Below, in pieces: positions 36,705-45,449 of a stretch of 64,000 nucleotides of DNA (position 1 is the first letter of the stretch; every line of letters starts with the position of its first letter). Source of the DNA: Muribaculaceae bacterium (lineage in GTDB: Bacteria > Bacteroidota > Bacteroidia > Bacteroidales > Muribaculaceae). The notes beneath the pieces are model-generated. The model saw nothing but the letters and a program-made list of their open reading frames with translations, ran no database searches and had not been told where the DNA came from. Both the position numbers and the translations under genes were made by a program. Location of the stretch: NCBI GenBank assembly GCA_017399915.1, contig JAFQAS010000025.1:1-64000 (forward strand), given 5' to 3'.

Positions 36705-37073
36705 ATGAAACAAAATAATAAACCTGAACTGAAACAGATTCGCCAAAATTTGCGTTCACATGGCACTGCTGCCGAAGCAACTTTATGGCGAATTTTGAAA
36801 AACAAACAATTTGATGGTTGGAAATGGCGACGACAACATTCTATTGGAAATATTATCTTAGATTTTTATTGCCCAAAAGCCAAATTAGGGATTGAATTGG
36901 ACGGGAACCATCATTTTGTTGCAGGAGGACAAATTGCTGATGAAATGAAAACAGTGTTTCTGCAAGACATCGGCATAAAAGTGATTCATATTGAAAATAA
37001 ATTACTATGGCAAATGCCCGACGATGTACTTGAATTGATTAGACGTGAGTTAGATGGCTCTAATTCTGTTTAG
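36705..37073 (+). CDS. DUF559 (Vsr-like endonuclease fold) protein
   Basis: This 122-residue protein is a single DUF559 domain: LRSHGTAAEATLWRILKNKQ (12-31), FDGWKWRRQHSIGNIILDFY (32-51), CPKAKLGIELDGNHHF (52-67) and VIHIENKLLWQMPDDVL. The Arg-Arg-Gln-His, Asp-Phe-Tyr-Cys-Pro and Glu-Leu-Asp-Gly-Asn-His-His residues match the Vsr-like PD-(D/E)XK endonuclease core. It is probably a small nuclease, with no proven substrate. It is bracketed by inverted copies of a palindromic repeat and stands alone between two repeat clusters, which suggests a link with the repeats (inference). Confidence 0.88.
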   Translation: MKQNNKPELKQIRQNLRSHGTAAEATLWRILKNKQFDGWKWRRQHSIGNIILDFYCPKAKLGIELDGNHHFVAGGQIADEMKTVFLQDIGIKVIHIENKLLWQMPDDVLELIRRELDGSNSV

Positions 37074-37084
37074 TCCTGTGTTTC

Positions 37085-37150
37085 TGACCACCTCCCGGCT
37101 TCGCCGTACTCCTCCTATTTTTCTACGAAAAACAAGAGGAGAGTTGCCTC
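37085..37150 (-). repeat. Palindromic intergenic element, short copy 6 (right of DUF559, inverted)
   Basis: On the minus strand hairpin 1 has flanks CTCCTCTTG/TAGGAGGAG with the core TTTTTC-GTA-GAAAAA, hairpin 2 CGGC-GAA-GCCG, and end GGGAGGTGGTCA, which begins 12 bp after the DUF559 stop. Confidence 0.75.
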
Positions 37151-37196
37151 TCCACATACTTAAGCAGAAACATTAATATTACCTTTTATTGGATAT

Positions 37197-37404
37197 TTTC
37201 CTCACGCACCAGCCCTAACTCTCCTCCTGCCACGCAGTGGATAGGAGAAACAATAGTGCATATGAAAACAGCAACTCCCCTATTGCCACGCAGTGGATAG
37301 GAGAAACAATAGTGCCAATGAGGGCAATATATCAAGTTTGCTTGATTATTGCCGAGTGCAGCCCATTGAAGACATAGTCAGTACCCCGAAGGGGGGAGGT
37401 GGTC
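37197..37404 (+). repeat. Palindromic intergenic element, long copy 7
   Basis: Two hairpins with core CCAC-GCA-GTGG (37221-37248 and 37276-37302) precede GGCAATATATCAAG/CTTGATTATTGCC (37322-37353), the GAGTGCAGCCCATTGAAGAC block, hairpin 2 CCCC-GAAG-GGGG and GGAGGTGGTCA. AT-rich repeats and an inverted GACAGAATGCC unit (37461-37491) follow up to about 37510. Confidence 0.7.
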
Positions 37405-37576
37405 AAATTAATGCATAATTCACAATGCATAATTCATAATTAATGCGGAGTACGAAATGATTTTGTCATTCTGGCATTCTGTCAAAATCATTCCGCATTA
37501 AATAAGTTTTGAATTAAAAAAAACTCCGCCCTCTCCCCTTTTTTAGTGTTAAAAATGCGATTTTTGACAAAAAAAG

Positions 37577-37607
37577 TTTGTGGAGTGAAAAAAACTCCGT
37601 AAATTAG
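37577..37607 (+). promoter_or_regulatory. Promoter with palindromic spacer, secreted 476-residue protein
   Basis: TTTG (37577-37580) and TAAATTAG (37600-37607, one mismatch to TAnnTTTG) are 19 bp apart. The spacer carries the inverted repeat GGAGT/ACTCC. The word AAAAACTCCG also occurs near 37520-37535, so it may be a regulator site (inference). Confidence 0.55.
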
Positions 37608-37667
37608 CACCGTGAAATATATTATCAAAATCAAATATTTTTATTACTAACTTTAAATTTTAAATTT

Positions 37668-39098
37668 ATGAAGAAATTTTTACTCCTCGGTGCAGCCGTT
37701 TTAGGTCTTTCTTCAATGGCATCTGCACAATCAGTAGCTGTTAACGTAAATGACGGCCACACTTATGCTACAGACACTGAAACCGATGTTACATGTAAAA
37801 GTAAATGGATTATCGACCGCGTTCACACTTCAGACACTTTCATGGGTCTCCAATTCGTAAAAGATTATGCTACAAAAGCTCGTACAGCTGTTATTGATAC
37901 TGAACGCAGCAAAATTTATGTAGGTTATTCTAAATCAGCTGTTGTTGACTCTACTTCAAACGACTACGCTCACCTCGTAATATTTGACCTCGAAACAGGT
38001 AAACTCGAAAAAGAACTTCCTTTGACTTACAATGGTACAGCTATCAACGGTCTTCTTTGTGCTAACCAAGTAGGTATCGACGACGCAGGTAACGTATGGA
38101 TTTGCGGTATGTACTCTGATGTTAACGCTAAACCTGCTCAAATCTACGTTGTAGAAGACTTCGAAACAGGTGCTTGTAAACTCGTTGGCGAATGGAAACT
38201 TCCTGATGAAGAAACTGACGCTGCCGGTCGTATCGACTACTGGGACGTTGTAGGTGACATCACAGGTGCAAAGTCTAACGCTGTATGTATGGGCGCTGTA
38301 GGTACTACTGCTGCTGGTGAAAAACTTTGTCTCTATCGTTGGGAACTTGCTCAAGGTGCAACTGAATGGGTAGCTAACGAAGACGACTTCGCCGGTTATG
38401 TATCAAACACTGACCTCGCTGAAACTTATCCTGCTGACCAAGTTACTTGGGGACAATCATCTGCTACTGTAAAAATCGTTGCTGAAGAAGGTCACGTAGG
38501 TTCTATGTTCTATGTTGACGGTTTCACAACTTGTCCTTCACTTTACCAAACTTCTCTCACAATGGTAGAAAGCTTCGCTTCTGCTACTGACCTCGCTCCT
38601 GCTGTAGGTTGTAATGGTGTTAACGAATTCGTACTTGACGGTGACGGAACAGAAAAACCTTACATCGCTTACGCAGAAGCTCAATATAACGTATCTCCAG
38701 GCTGTCGCGTAAACATCTGCCAACTTGGTGAAGGTATGACCTTCGAAGGCATGCGTAAACTTTGGAGCGTTCCTGAAGCTGGTCTTGGTGAAGTATCTGA
38801 CGGTGGTACTCGCGTTCACAATATCGCTATCGCAAAAGAATCAGACGTAGCTGGTAAACAAGGTGTTTATCTATTGACTTACAAATGTAACAATGGTCTC
38901 GGTCTTTATTGTATCGCTGAAGATGGCTTCATTGACAGATTCGTTGATGGTAATGGTGTAGAAGGCATCGAAATGGACGAAACTATCGATGGTGCAGCTG
39001 AATACTACAACCTTCAAGGTGTAAAAGTTGCTAACCCTGAAAATGGTCTTTACATTAAGAAAGCCGGTAACAAAGCTACTAAAGTTCTTGTTAAATAA
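37668..39098 (+). CDS. Secreted beta-propeller-like protein, probably highly expressed
   Basis: This 476-residue protein has a signal peptide (MKKFLLLGAAVLGLSSMASA) and a body of repeated blade-like segments (ARTAVIDTERSKIYVGYSKS, AHLVIFDLETGKLEKELPL, VGIDDAGNVWICGMYSD) that suggest a beta-propeller. It ends with EYYNLQGVKVANPENGLYI and KATKVLVK, the tail shared with the 1390-residue protein. Codons are strongly biased to GCT, GGT, GTA, CGT and AAA/GAA, unlike its neighbours, which points to high expression (inference). Ligand and function are unknown. A strong terminator follows. Confidence 0.82.
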   Translation: MKKFLLLGAAVLGLSSMASAQSVAVNVNDGHTYATDTETDVTCKSKWIIDRVHTSDTFMGLQFVKDYATKARTAVIDTERSKIYVGYSKSAVVDSTSNDYAHLVIFDLETGKLEKELPLTYNGTAINGLLCANQVGIDDAGNVWICGMYSDVNAKPAQIYVVEDFETGACKLVGEWKLPDEETDAAGRIDYWDVVGDITGAKSNAVCMGAVGTTAAGEKLCLYRWELAQGATEWVANEDDFAGYVSNTDLAETYPADQVTWGQSSATVKIVAEEGHVGSMFYVDGFTTCPSLYQTSLTMVESFASATDLAPAVGCNGVNEFVLDGDGTEKPYIAYAEAQYNVSPGCRVNICQLGEGMTFEGMRKLWSVPEAGLGEVSDGGTRVHNIAIAKESDVAGKQGVYLLTYKCNNGLGLYCIAEDGFIDRFVDGNGVEGIEMDETIDGAAEYYNLQGVKVANPENGLYIKKAGNKATKVLVK

Positions 39099-39123
39099 TA
39101 AAAACAACAACTTATATACACAG

Positions 39124-39152
39124 CGAGCAACCCACTTGGGTTGCTCGTTTTT
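39124..39152 (+). terminator. Terminator after the 476-residue secreted protein
   Basis: CGAGCAACCC (39124-39133) pairs with GGGTTGCTCG (39138-39147), followed by TTTTTTC. Confidence 0.9.
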
Positions 39153-39481
39153 TCATACCCTCATTTTCTCATCATCTAACAAACATCATCTCAAAAGCAC
39201 ACGAGTCATGAGCGCCCTTACTCTACGAAACAAGATGAGATGAGGATAATACAAAAAACGCGTAGAACACGGCTCAACTCTTGCTTTCGGCCCTTCTTGC
39301 AGCAACAAAATAAATATTATTTTGTTTTTATAATTGGCAAAAAAGGGTGGCAATATTGTTGAATGGTAAAATTTATTTTCTCAAAAAAAAAATGTTTTGT
39401 AACTTCGCAAGTTGAAAACTAGGCTCATGCCTATCCTTTATATATTAATAGTGAAAATTAATAATTTCAAGTAAAAAAGAT
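39153..39481 (+). other. Gap upstream of the efflux operon
   Basis: No gene is visible. The perfect inverted repeat AACAAAATAA/TTATTTTGTT (39304-39326) has only A-T core pairs. TAACTTCG (39400-39407) is a poor -7 box for the efflux operon. No regulator gene lies next to the operon. Confidence 0.4.
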
Positions 39482-40804
39482 ATGTTTAAGAAAATGGATT
39501 TGTTTAAATCAACCGGGGCCGTTCTCTCAGGCCTCGTATTGACAGTTTTATCCTCATGTGGAGGAGAACAACAAGCTCAACAACAAGGCCAAGCTCCCGA
39601 ATTAGCCGTTATGACCGTGGGTGTTGGCGACTCAGAGCTTAATCGTAGTTACCCAGCAACTATTAAAGGTAAAGCCGATATTGACATTCGCCCCCAAGTG
39701 AGCGGATTTATCACTCGTGTGCATGTTGATGAAGGTCAACGTGTTTCTAAAGGTCAAACTTTGTTTACTCTCGACCAAGTTCAATTTAAAGCAGCTGTAG
39801 ACCAAGCACAAGCAGCTGTGAACCAAACCAATGCAGCTATCGCACAAGCACAAGCAGCTTTAAATGTAGCTGAAACAGCTGTTGCGACCGCTCAACTTAC
39901 CGCCAACAACAAAAAGACGCTTTATGAAAAAAACATCATAAGCAAATATGAATGGGATCTTGCTGAAAACTCACTTGCTCAAGCAAAAGCCAACCTCAAT
40001 CAAGCTAAAGCAGGCATCAGCCAAGCAAAAGCCGCTCACGAACAAGCAAAAGCAAGTCTTGTATCGGCTAAAAAGAACTTGTCGTATACAGTGGTTACAG
40101 CTCCTAGCAATGGTGTTGTCGGTTCAATTCCTAATCGTGTAGGTGCCCTCGCATCTCCATCAATGCAGTTGCCATTGACAACAGTGAGCGACAACACAAG
40201 TGTATATGTATATTTCGCTCTTAATGAAAAAGATATCATTGCAATGACCAAAAATGGTGCTATCTCATTGGAACAAGCAATCGCATCTATGCCTCGCGTG
40301 AACTTGCGTCTTGCCGATGGCAGCATTTATGGTTGCACAGGTGAAGTGGCTACCGTATCGGGGGTTATCGATGCCTCAACCGGTTCGGCTACAGTGAGAG
40401 CTCTATTCGACAACCCTGCAGGTATGCTTCGCAGTGGTAGCACCGGAACAGTTCTCATTCCTTATGTTGAAAATGATGCAATCATCATTCCTCAAAAGGC
40501 TACTTTCGAAATCCAAGACCGCAAATTTGTGTATACTCTCAATGATTCAAACAAGACTGTGAGCACTCCTATCACTGTGTTTGAAATCAACGATGGTCAA
40601 GAATATCGCGTGACAAGCGGCCTTAAAGCCGGTGACCGCATTGTAACTGAAGGTATCGGAACAACCGTGAAAGAAGGCATGGTTATTAAACCTAAAACAG
40701 CCGCTCCTGTTAAACAACCTGCACAAAGCGCACAACAAGCCCCTGCTAAAGCAGATTCTACAAAAGTTGATTCAACTAAAAAAGACTCAACTGCAAAAAA
40801 ATAA
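39482..40804 (+). CDS. RND efflux periplasmic adaptor (membrane fusion lipoprotein)
   Basis: This 440-residue AcrA/MexA-type adaptor has the lipobox LSSC (Cys26). It shows the lipoyl half-motifs ADIDIRPQVSGFITRVHVDE (about 61-80), an Ala/Gln-rich coiled-coil hairpin at about 100-200, the second lipoyl half (TVVTAPSNGVVG) and the beta-barrel and membrane-proximal domains. The C-terminus is a Lys/Asp/Ser-rich low-complexity tail (ADSTKVDSTKKDSTAKK). It joins the inner-membrane pump and outer-membrane channel encoded by the next two genes. Confidence 0.95.
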   Translation: MFKKMDLFKSTGAVLSGLVLTVLSSCGGEQQAQQQGQAPELAVMTVGVGDSELNRSYPATIKGKADIDIRPQVSGFITRVHVDEGQRVSKGQTLFTLDQVQFKAAVDQAQAAVNQTNAAIAQAQAALNVAETAVATAQLTANNKKTLYEKNIISKYEWDLAENSLAQAKANLNQAKAGISQAKAAHEQAKASLVSAKKNLSYTVVTAPSNGVVGSIPNRVGALASPSMQLPLTTVSDNTSVYVYFALNEKDIIAMTKNGAISLEQAIASMPRVNLRLADGSIYGCTGEVATVSGVIDASTGSATVRALFDNPAGMLRSGSTGTVLIPYVENDAIIIPQKATFEIQDRKFVYTLNDSNKTVSTPITVFEINDGQEYRVTSGLKAGDRIVTEGIGTTVKEGMVIKPKTAAPVKQPAQSAQQAPAKADSTKVDSTKKDSTAKK

Positions 40805-40846
40805 TCTACAATTAGGATAAAAACAAACAATTATCAATAAATTAAT

Positions 40847-43800
40847 ATGAAACTTGATAATTTTATTAACCGCCCGGTACTTTCGACGGTTATATCAATA
40901 TTCATCGTGTTGCTCGGGTTGATTGGGCTCTTTGCTCTCCCGGTAACTCAATATCCCGATATTGCGCCCCCTACAATCTCGGTTTCAACCTCCTATACCG
41001 GTGCCAACGCACAAACTGTGCTCAACTCGGTAATTGCTCCTCTTGAAGAGCAAATAAACGGTGCGCAAAACATGACCTACATGACATCATCGGCGACCAA
41101 TACCGGTGCTGCCACAATCACTGTTTACTTCAAACAAGGATACGACCCCGACATGGCTGCTATCGACGTGCAAAACCGTGTGGCAAAAGCGCAAGGTCTA
41201 CTCCCTGCCGAAGTAACCCGTGTGGGTGTGATCACTCAAAAACGTCAAACATCAATGTTGATGGGTATCGCGCTTTATGCTACCGACAATTCCTACCCTG
41301 CCGACTTTGTGGAAAACTATATGAAAATCAACATCATTCCACAAATTCAACGTGTGGCCGGTGTGGGTGACGCGATGGTGCTTGGTGCCGACTACTCAAT
41401 GCGTATCTGGCTAAAACCCGATGTGATGGCTCAATATGGCTTGATGCCTTCGGACATCTCTGCCGTGCTCGCCGAACAAAATATCGAGGCTGCTCCGGGT
41501 CAATTTGGGGAACAAGGCGGACAAAGCTTCCAATATGTGATGAGGTATAAAGGTCGCCTGGTTAAACCCGAAGAATTTGAAAACATTGTAATCAAAGCCA
41601 CTCCCGACGGAGAAACATTATATTTGAAAGATGTGGCAACCGTGGAATTGGGACGTATGAGCTACGGGTTTGCTTGTAGTGTGAATGGAAAAACAGCCGT
41701 AAACGCTATGATTTACCAAATTCCCGGCACAAATGCGACTGAAATTATTAAAAACATCGAGAAAGAACTTGAAAAGGTTGAAAAAGATCTCCCTAAAGGA
41801 TTGGCTATCACTGTGCCAATGAACTCAAACGACTTCCTTGAAGCATCAATCAACGAGGTAATCCACACTTTGATTGAAGCGTTTTTGCTTGTGTTCTTGG
41901 TGGTATACCTTTTCTTGCAAGACCTTCGCTCAACAATCATTCCTGCCATCGCAATTCCTGTAGCCCTTATCGGTACATTCTTTGTGATGAACCTTATTGG
42001 CTTCTCGGTCAACTTGATTACGCTATCGGCTCTGGTACTGGCGATTGCGATTGTGGTCGACGACGCCATTGTGGTGGTGGAGGCCGTCCACGCCAAGCTC
42101 GATGTAGGCTATAAGTCGGCTCGACGCGCCTCAATAGATGCGATGGGCGAAATTGCCGGTGCGTTGATTTCAATCACATTGGTAATGATGCTTGTGTTTA
42201 TCCCTGTATCTTTCATGCCCGGCACAAGTGGTGTGTTTTATCAACAATTTGGTCTCACAATGGCCATTGCGATTGCCTTCTCGGCGGTCAACGCGTTGAC
42301 ACTCTCACCTGCCCTTTGTGCCGTGTTCCTCAAACCTCACGAAGAACATGAAGAAGGGAAGAAACGCAACTTCGTAAAACGCTTCCATGTGGCATTTAAT
42401 GCTGCTTATGACAGCATGCTCGGCAAATACAAAAAAGCCACTCGTTTCTTCGTCAAAGCCAAAGCATTGGCATTGCTTCTTGTAGCCGGGGCTGTAGCCG
42501 TTCTTATGTGGTTGATGAATTCAACTCCATCGGCTCTCGTTCCTAACGAAGATACAGGTACAATCTTAGGGGTAGTCGACATGCCTCCTGCCACTTCGCA
42601 AGAGCGCACTATCGAATTGCTCAAACAAGTTGATACTATCGTAGCTCAAATCCCGGCAATCGAAACTCGTGTGTGGGTAAACGGCTTCAGTTTCACCGCC
42701 GGACAAGGTCCTACATATGGTATGTTTATCATCAAATTGAAAAACTGGGAAGAACGTACTCCCGAAGAAAGCTCCGACAATATCATCAAACAATTATATG
42801 GTATGGTGGGACAAAAAATCAAGGACGGACGTATAATGTTTATCGCTCCTCCTATGATTCCGGGGTATTCGGCTACCAACGGGTTTGAGCTTCAATTACA
42901 AGACAAAACCGGTGGTGACATTAACAAATTCTTCGGTATAGCACAAGGCTTCCTCGCCGAATTGAATAAATGTCCCGAAGTGCAAATGGCATATACTACA
43001 TTCAACCCCACATTCCCTCAATATATGGTGGATATCGATGTGGCAAAAGCTAAACAAGCCGGAATAAGCCCACAAACAATCCTCACCACATTACAAGGTT
43101 ATTATGGTGGTATGTATGTGTCAAACTTCAACCGTTTCGGTAAACTTTACCGTGTGATGATGCAAGCATCACCCGATGCTCGTGTGTCGCCCGAAACACT
43201 TAACAGCATCAAGGTGCGCAATGGCGCAGAGATGGCTCCTATCAGCAACTTCGTATCGCTCAAACGCATATATGGGCCTGACTTGTTGAACCGTTTCAAT
43301 ATGTTTACATCAATCTCTATCTCGGGTGTGCCTAACCCCGGTTATTCATCGGGTGAAGCTATCGCCGCGATCGAGCGAGTAGCCGCCAAAACACTCCCAC
43401 AAGGATATGGTTTTGAATATGCAGGTATGACTCGTGAAGAAGCCGGTTCATCATCAGGTAGCACAACAGGCATTATCTTCGGTTTGTGTCTATTGTTTGT
43501 ATACTTGTTGTTAAGTGCCCAATACGAAAGTTACATCTTGCCATTGGCGGTAATTCTCTCAATCCCATTCGGGTTGATGGGTACATTCGTATTTGCTAAG
43601 ATAGGTGGTATCACCAACAACATTTATCTACAAATCGCCTTGATTATGCTTATCGGTTTGTTGGCGAAGAACGCGATTTTGATTGTAGAGTTTGCCGTTG
43701 AACGCCGCCGCACCGGTATGAGCATAGTAAATGCCGCTGTAGCAGGTGCCGCCGCTCGTCTACGTCCTATCTTGATGACCTCATTGGCATTGATTATCGG

Positions 43801-44026
43801 TTTGTTGCCATTGATGTTTGCCTCAGGTGTAGGTGCAAATGGTAACCAAGCCCTTGGTTATGGTTCGATTGGTGGTATGTTGATTGGTATGATTCTCCAA
43901 ATCTTTGTGGTTCCCTCATTGTTTGTGATCTTCCAATCAATCCAAGAAAAATTCACTCCTATGAAGTGGAAAGACACCAACAACGAAGGCATCGAATCGG
44001 AATTAGAACAATATTCACAAAATTAA
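40847..44026 (+). CDS. RND multidrug efflux permease, HAE1/AcrB type
   Basis: This 1059-residue inner-membrane pump exports hydrophobic drugs using the proton gradient. The proton-relay residues are present: Asp405-Asp406 in AIVVDDAIVVVEAVH and Lys941 in GLLAKNAILIVEF. The N-terminal FINRPVLSTVISIFIVLLG and the segment VPNEDTGTILGVVDMPPATS are typical of the HAE1 family. The gene follows the adaptor by 42 bp and precedes the outer-membrane factor by 12 bp, forming a complete three-part pump operon. Substrates cannot be told from sequence. Confidence 0.96.
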   Translation: MKLDNFINRPVLSTVISIFIVLLGLIGLFALPVTQYPDIAPPTISVSTSYTGANAQTVLNSVIAPLEEQINGAQNMTYMTSSATNTGAATITVYFKQGYDPDMAAIDVQNRVAKAQGLLPAEVTRVGVITQKRQTSMLMGIALYATDNSYPADFVENYMKINIIPQIQRVAGVGDAMVLGADYSMRIWLKPDVMAQYGLMPSDISAVLAEQNIEAAPGQFGEQGGQSFQYVMRYKGRLVKPEEFENIVIKATPDGETLYLKDVATVELGRMSYGFACSVNGKTAVNAMIYQIPGTNATEIIKNIEKELEKVEKDLPKGLAITVPMNSNDFLEASINEVIHTLIEAFLLVFLVVYLFLQDLRSTIIPAIAIPVALIGTFFVMNLIGFSVNLITLSALVLAIAIVVDDAIVVVEAVHAKLDVGYKSARRASIDAMGEIAGALISITLVMMLVFIPVSFMPGTSGVFYQQFGLTMAIAIAFSAVNALTLSPALCAVFLKPHEEHEEGKKRNFVKRFHVAFNAAYDSMLGKYKKATRFFVKAKALALLLVAGAVAVLMWLMNSTPSALVPNEDTGTILGVVDMPPATSQERTIELLKQVDTIVAQIPAIETRVWVNGFSFTAGQGPTYGMFIIKLKNWEERTPEESSDNIIKQLYGMVGQKIKDGRIMFIAPPMIPGYSATNGFELQLQDKTGGDINKFFGIAQGFLAELNKCPEVQMAYTTFNPTFPQYMVDIDVAKAKQAGISPQTILTTLQGYYGGMYVSNFNRFGKLYRVMMQASPDARVSPETLNSIKVRNGAEMAPISNFVSLKRIYGPDLLNRFNMFTSISISGVPNPGYSSGEAIAAIERVAAKTLPQGYGFEYAGMTREEAGSSSGSTTGIIFGLCLLFVYLLLSAQYESYILPLAVILSIPFGLMGTFVFAKIGGITNNIYLQIALIMLIGLLAKNAILIVEFAVERRRTGMSIVNAAVAGAAARLRPILMTSLALIIGLLPLMFASGVGANGNQALGYGSIGGMLIGMILQIFVVPSLFVIFQSIQEKFTPMKWKDTNNEGIESELEQYSQN

Positions 44027-44038
44027 TAGTTATAGGAT

Positions 44039-45418
44039 ATGACTAACAAATCATTATATCTCGCAGTAGTAACTCTCAGCATTTCGATGCTGAGCAGTTG
44101 CGGGCTGTATAAAAAATTCGAGATGCCTCAAGACGAGAATACTCTCGCTTCGGAATATGCTGAGGCAAAAAATGCAGAGGTCGATACCACTACATTCGGA
44201 AATCTCAAATGGCAAGATGTATTTACCGACCCCGTTCTTGTCGATTTAATCAATCAAGCTCTCGCAAACAATGTGAATATGCAAAATGCGAAGCTTAATG
44301 TCGACATGGCTCAAGCTCAACTCAAAGGTGCTAAATTAAGTTACTTCCCCGCAGTGGCACTTGCTCCTAACGGTGCGTTTGCTTCTTATGCAGGCAGTGA
44401 TTTCATCGGTACATACCAAATTCCCCTATCGGTAAGTTGGGAAGTTGATATTTTCGGCAAATTACTTAACAACAAACGTAGTGCCGAAGCTACCGTGGCT
44501 CAAGCCGAAGCTTATAATCAAGCTGTTCGCTCTCAAATCATTGGCGGTGTTGCCAACTGCTATTATGCAATAGCCACTATTCAACGCCAAATAGAGCTTA
44601 ACCGTGAAACAGCGACATTGTGGGCCGAAAGTATCGAGGTGATGAAAAACCTCAAGCTTGATGGACGCATGAATGAAGCTGCTATCGTGCAAAGCACAGC
44701 AAACTACTATAACCTATTGGGTGCAATCACCGACATGGAAGTGGCATTAAGCGAGCTAAACAACACTATGTCGCTATTACTTAATGTGATGCCTCAAAAA
44801 TGGAACATCTCATCGGGTGCTTATCTCACAATGCCTAACGTGGTGAGAGCCGGTGTGCCTATGGTGGAACTTGCCGCTCGTCCCGATGTGCGTGCTGCCG
44901 AAATGGAAGTTGCAAAGGCTTATTATGCTACCAACCTCGCTCGTGCCGCATTCTATCCCGGATTGACTATCTCGGCTAATGGTGGATTTACAAATGCTCT
45001 CGGTTCGATGGTTGTAAATCCCGGTGATTGGTTTGTGCAATTAGCCGGTTCATTAACAGCTCCCCTATTCTCTCGTGGTAGAAATATCGCCACTCTCGAA
45101 GCTTCAAAAGCCGCACAACAACAAGCTATGAACAACTTTGAATACACCTTGTTGAGCGCAAGTGCCGAAGTGAGTGACGCCATTACAATTTGCCAAAAGA
45201 GCGATGAAAAAGTGAAATTGTTGGACAAACAGATAGAAAATCTTGAGAAATCGGTTGAATATACACAAGAATTATTAACTTTGGGTACATCAACCTATCT
45301 TGAAGTGCTCACTGCTCAACAATCACTTTTGGCAGCTCAAATGTCACAACTATCATGCGAGCACACCAAAACTCAAGCTGTGATAAACTTATACCAAGCT
45401 CTTGGTGGTGGTCGATAA
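44039..45418 (+). CDS. Outer-membrane efflux channel lipoprotein (TolC/NodT type)
   Basis: This 459-residue protein has lipobox LSSC (Cys21). Two OEP repeats are visible, for example NNVNMQNAKLNVDMAQAQLK near 80 and DVRAAEMEVAKAYYATNLAR near 282, with the C-terminal coiled-coil and the STYLEVLTAQQSLL signature near 419. It forms the outer-membrane duct for the RND pump encoded just upstream. Confidence 0.94.
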   Translation: MTNKSLYLAVVTLSISMLSSCGLYKKFEMPQDENTLASEYAEAKNAEVDTTTFGNLKWQDVFTDPVLVDLINQALANNVNMQNAKLNVDMAQAQLKGAKLSYFPAVALAPNGAFASYAGSDFIGTYQIPLSVSWEVDIFGKLLNNKRSAEATVAQAEAYNQAVRSQIIGGVANCYYAIATIQRQIELNRETATLWAESIEVMKNLKLDGRMNEAAIVQSTANYYNLLGAITDMEVALSELNNTMSLLLNVMPQKWNISSGAYLTMPNVVRAGVPMVELAARPDVRAAEMEVAKAYYATNLARAAFYPGLTISANGGFTNALGSMVVNPGDWFVQLAGSLTAPLFSRGRNIATLEASKAAQQQAMNNFEYTLLSASAEVSDAITICQKSDEKVKLLDKQIENLEKSVEYTQELLTLGTSTYLEVLTAQQSLLAAQMSQLSCEHTKTQAVINLYQALGGGR

Positions 45419-45449
45419 TTAATGTATAACACCTTAAATTTAAAAGAAT

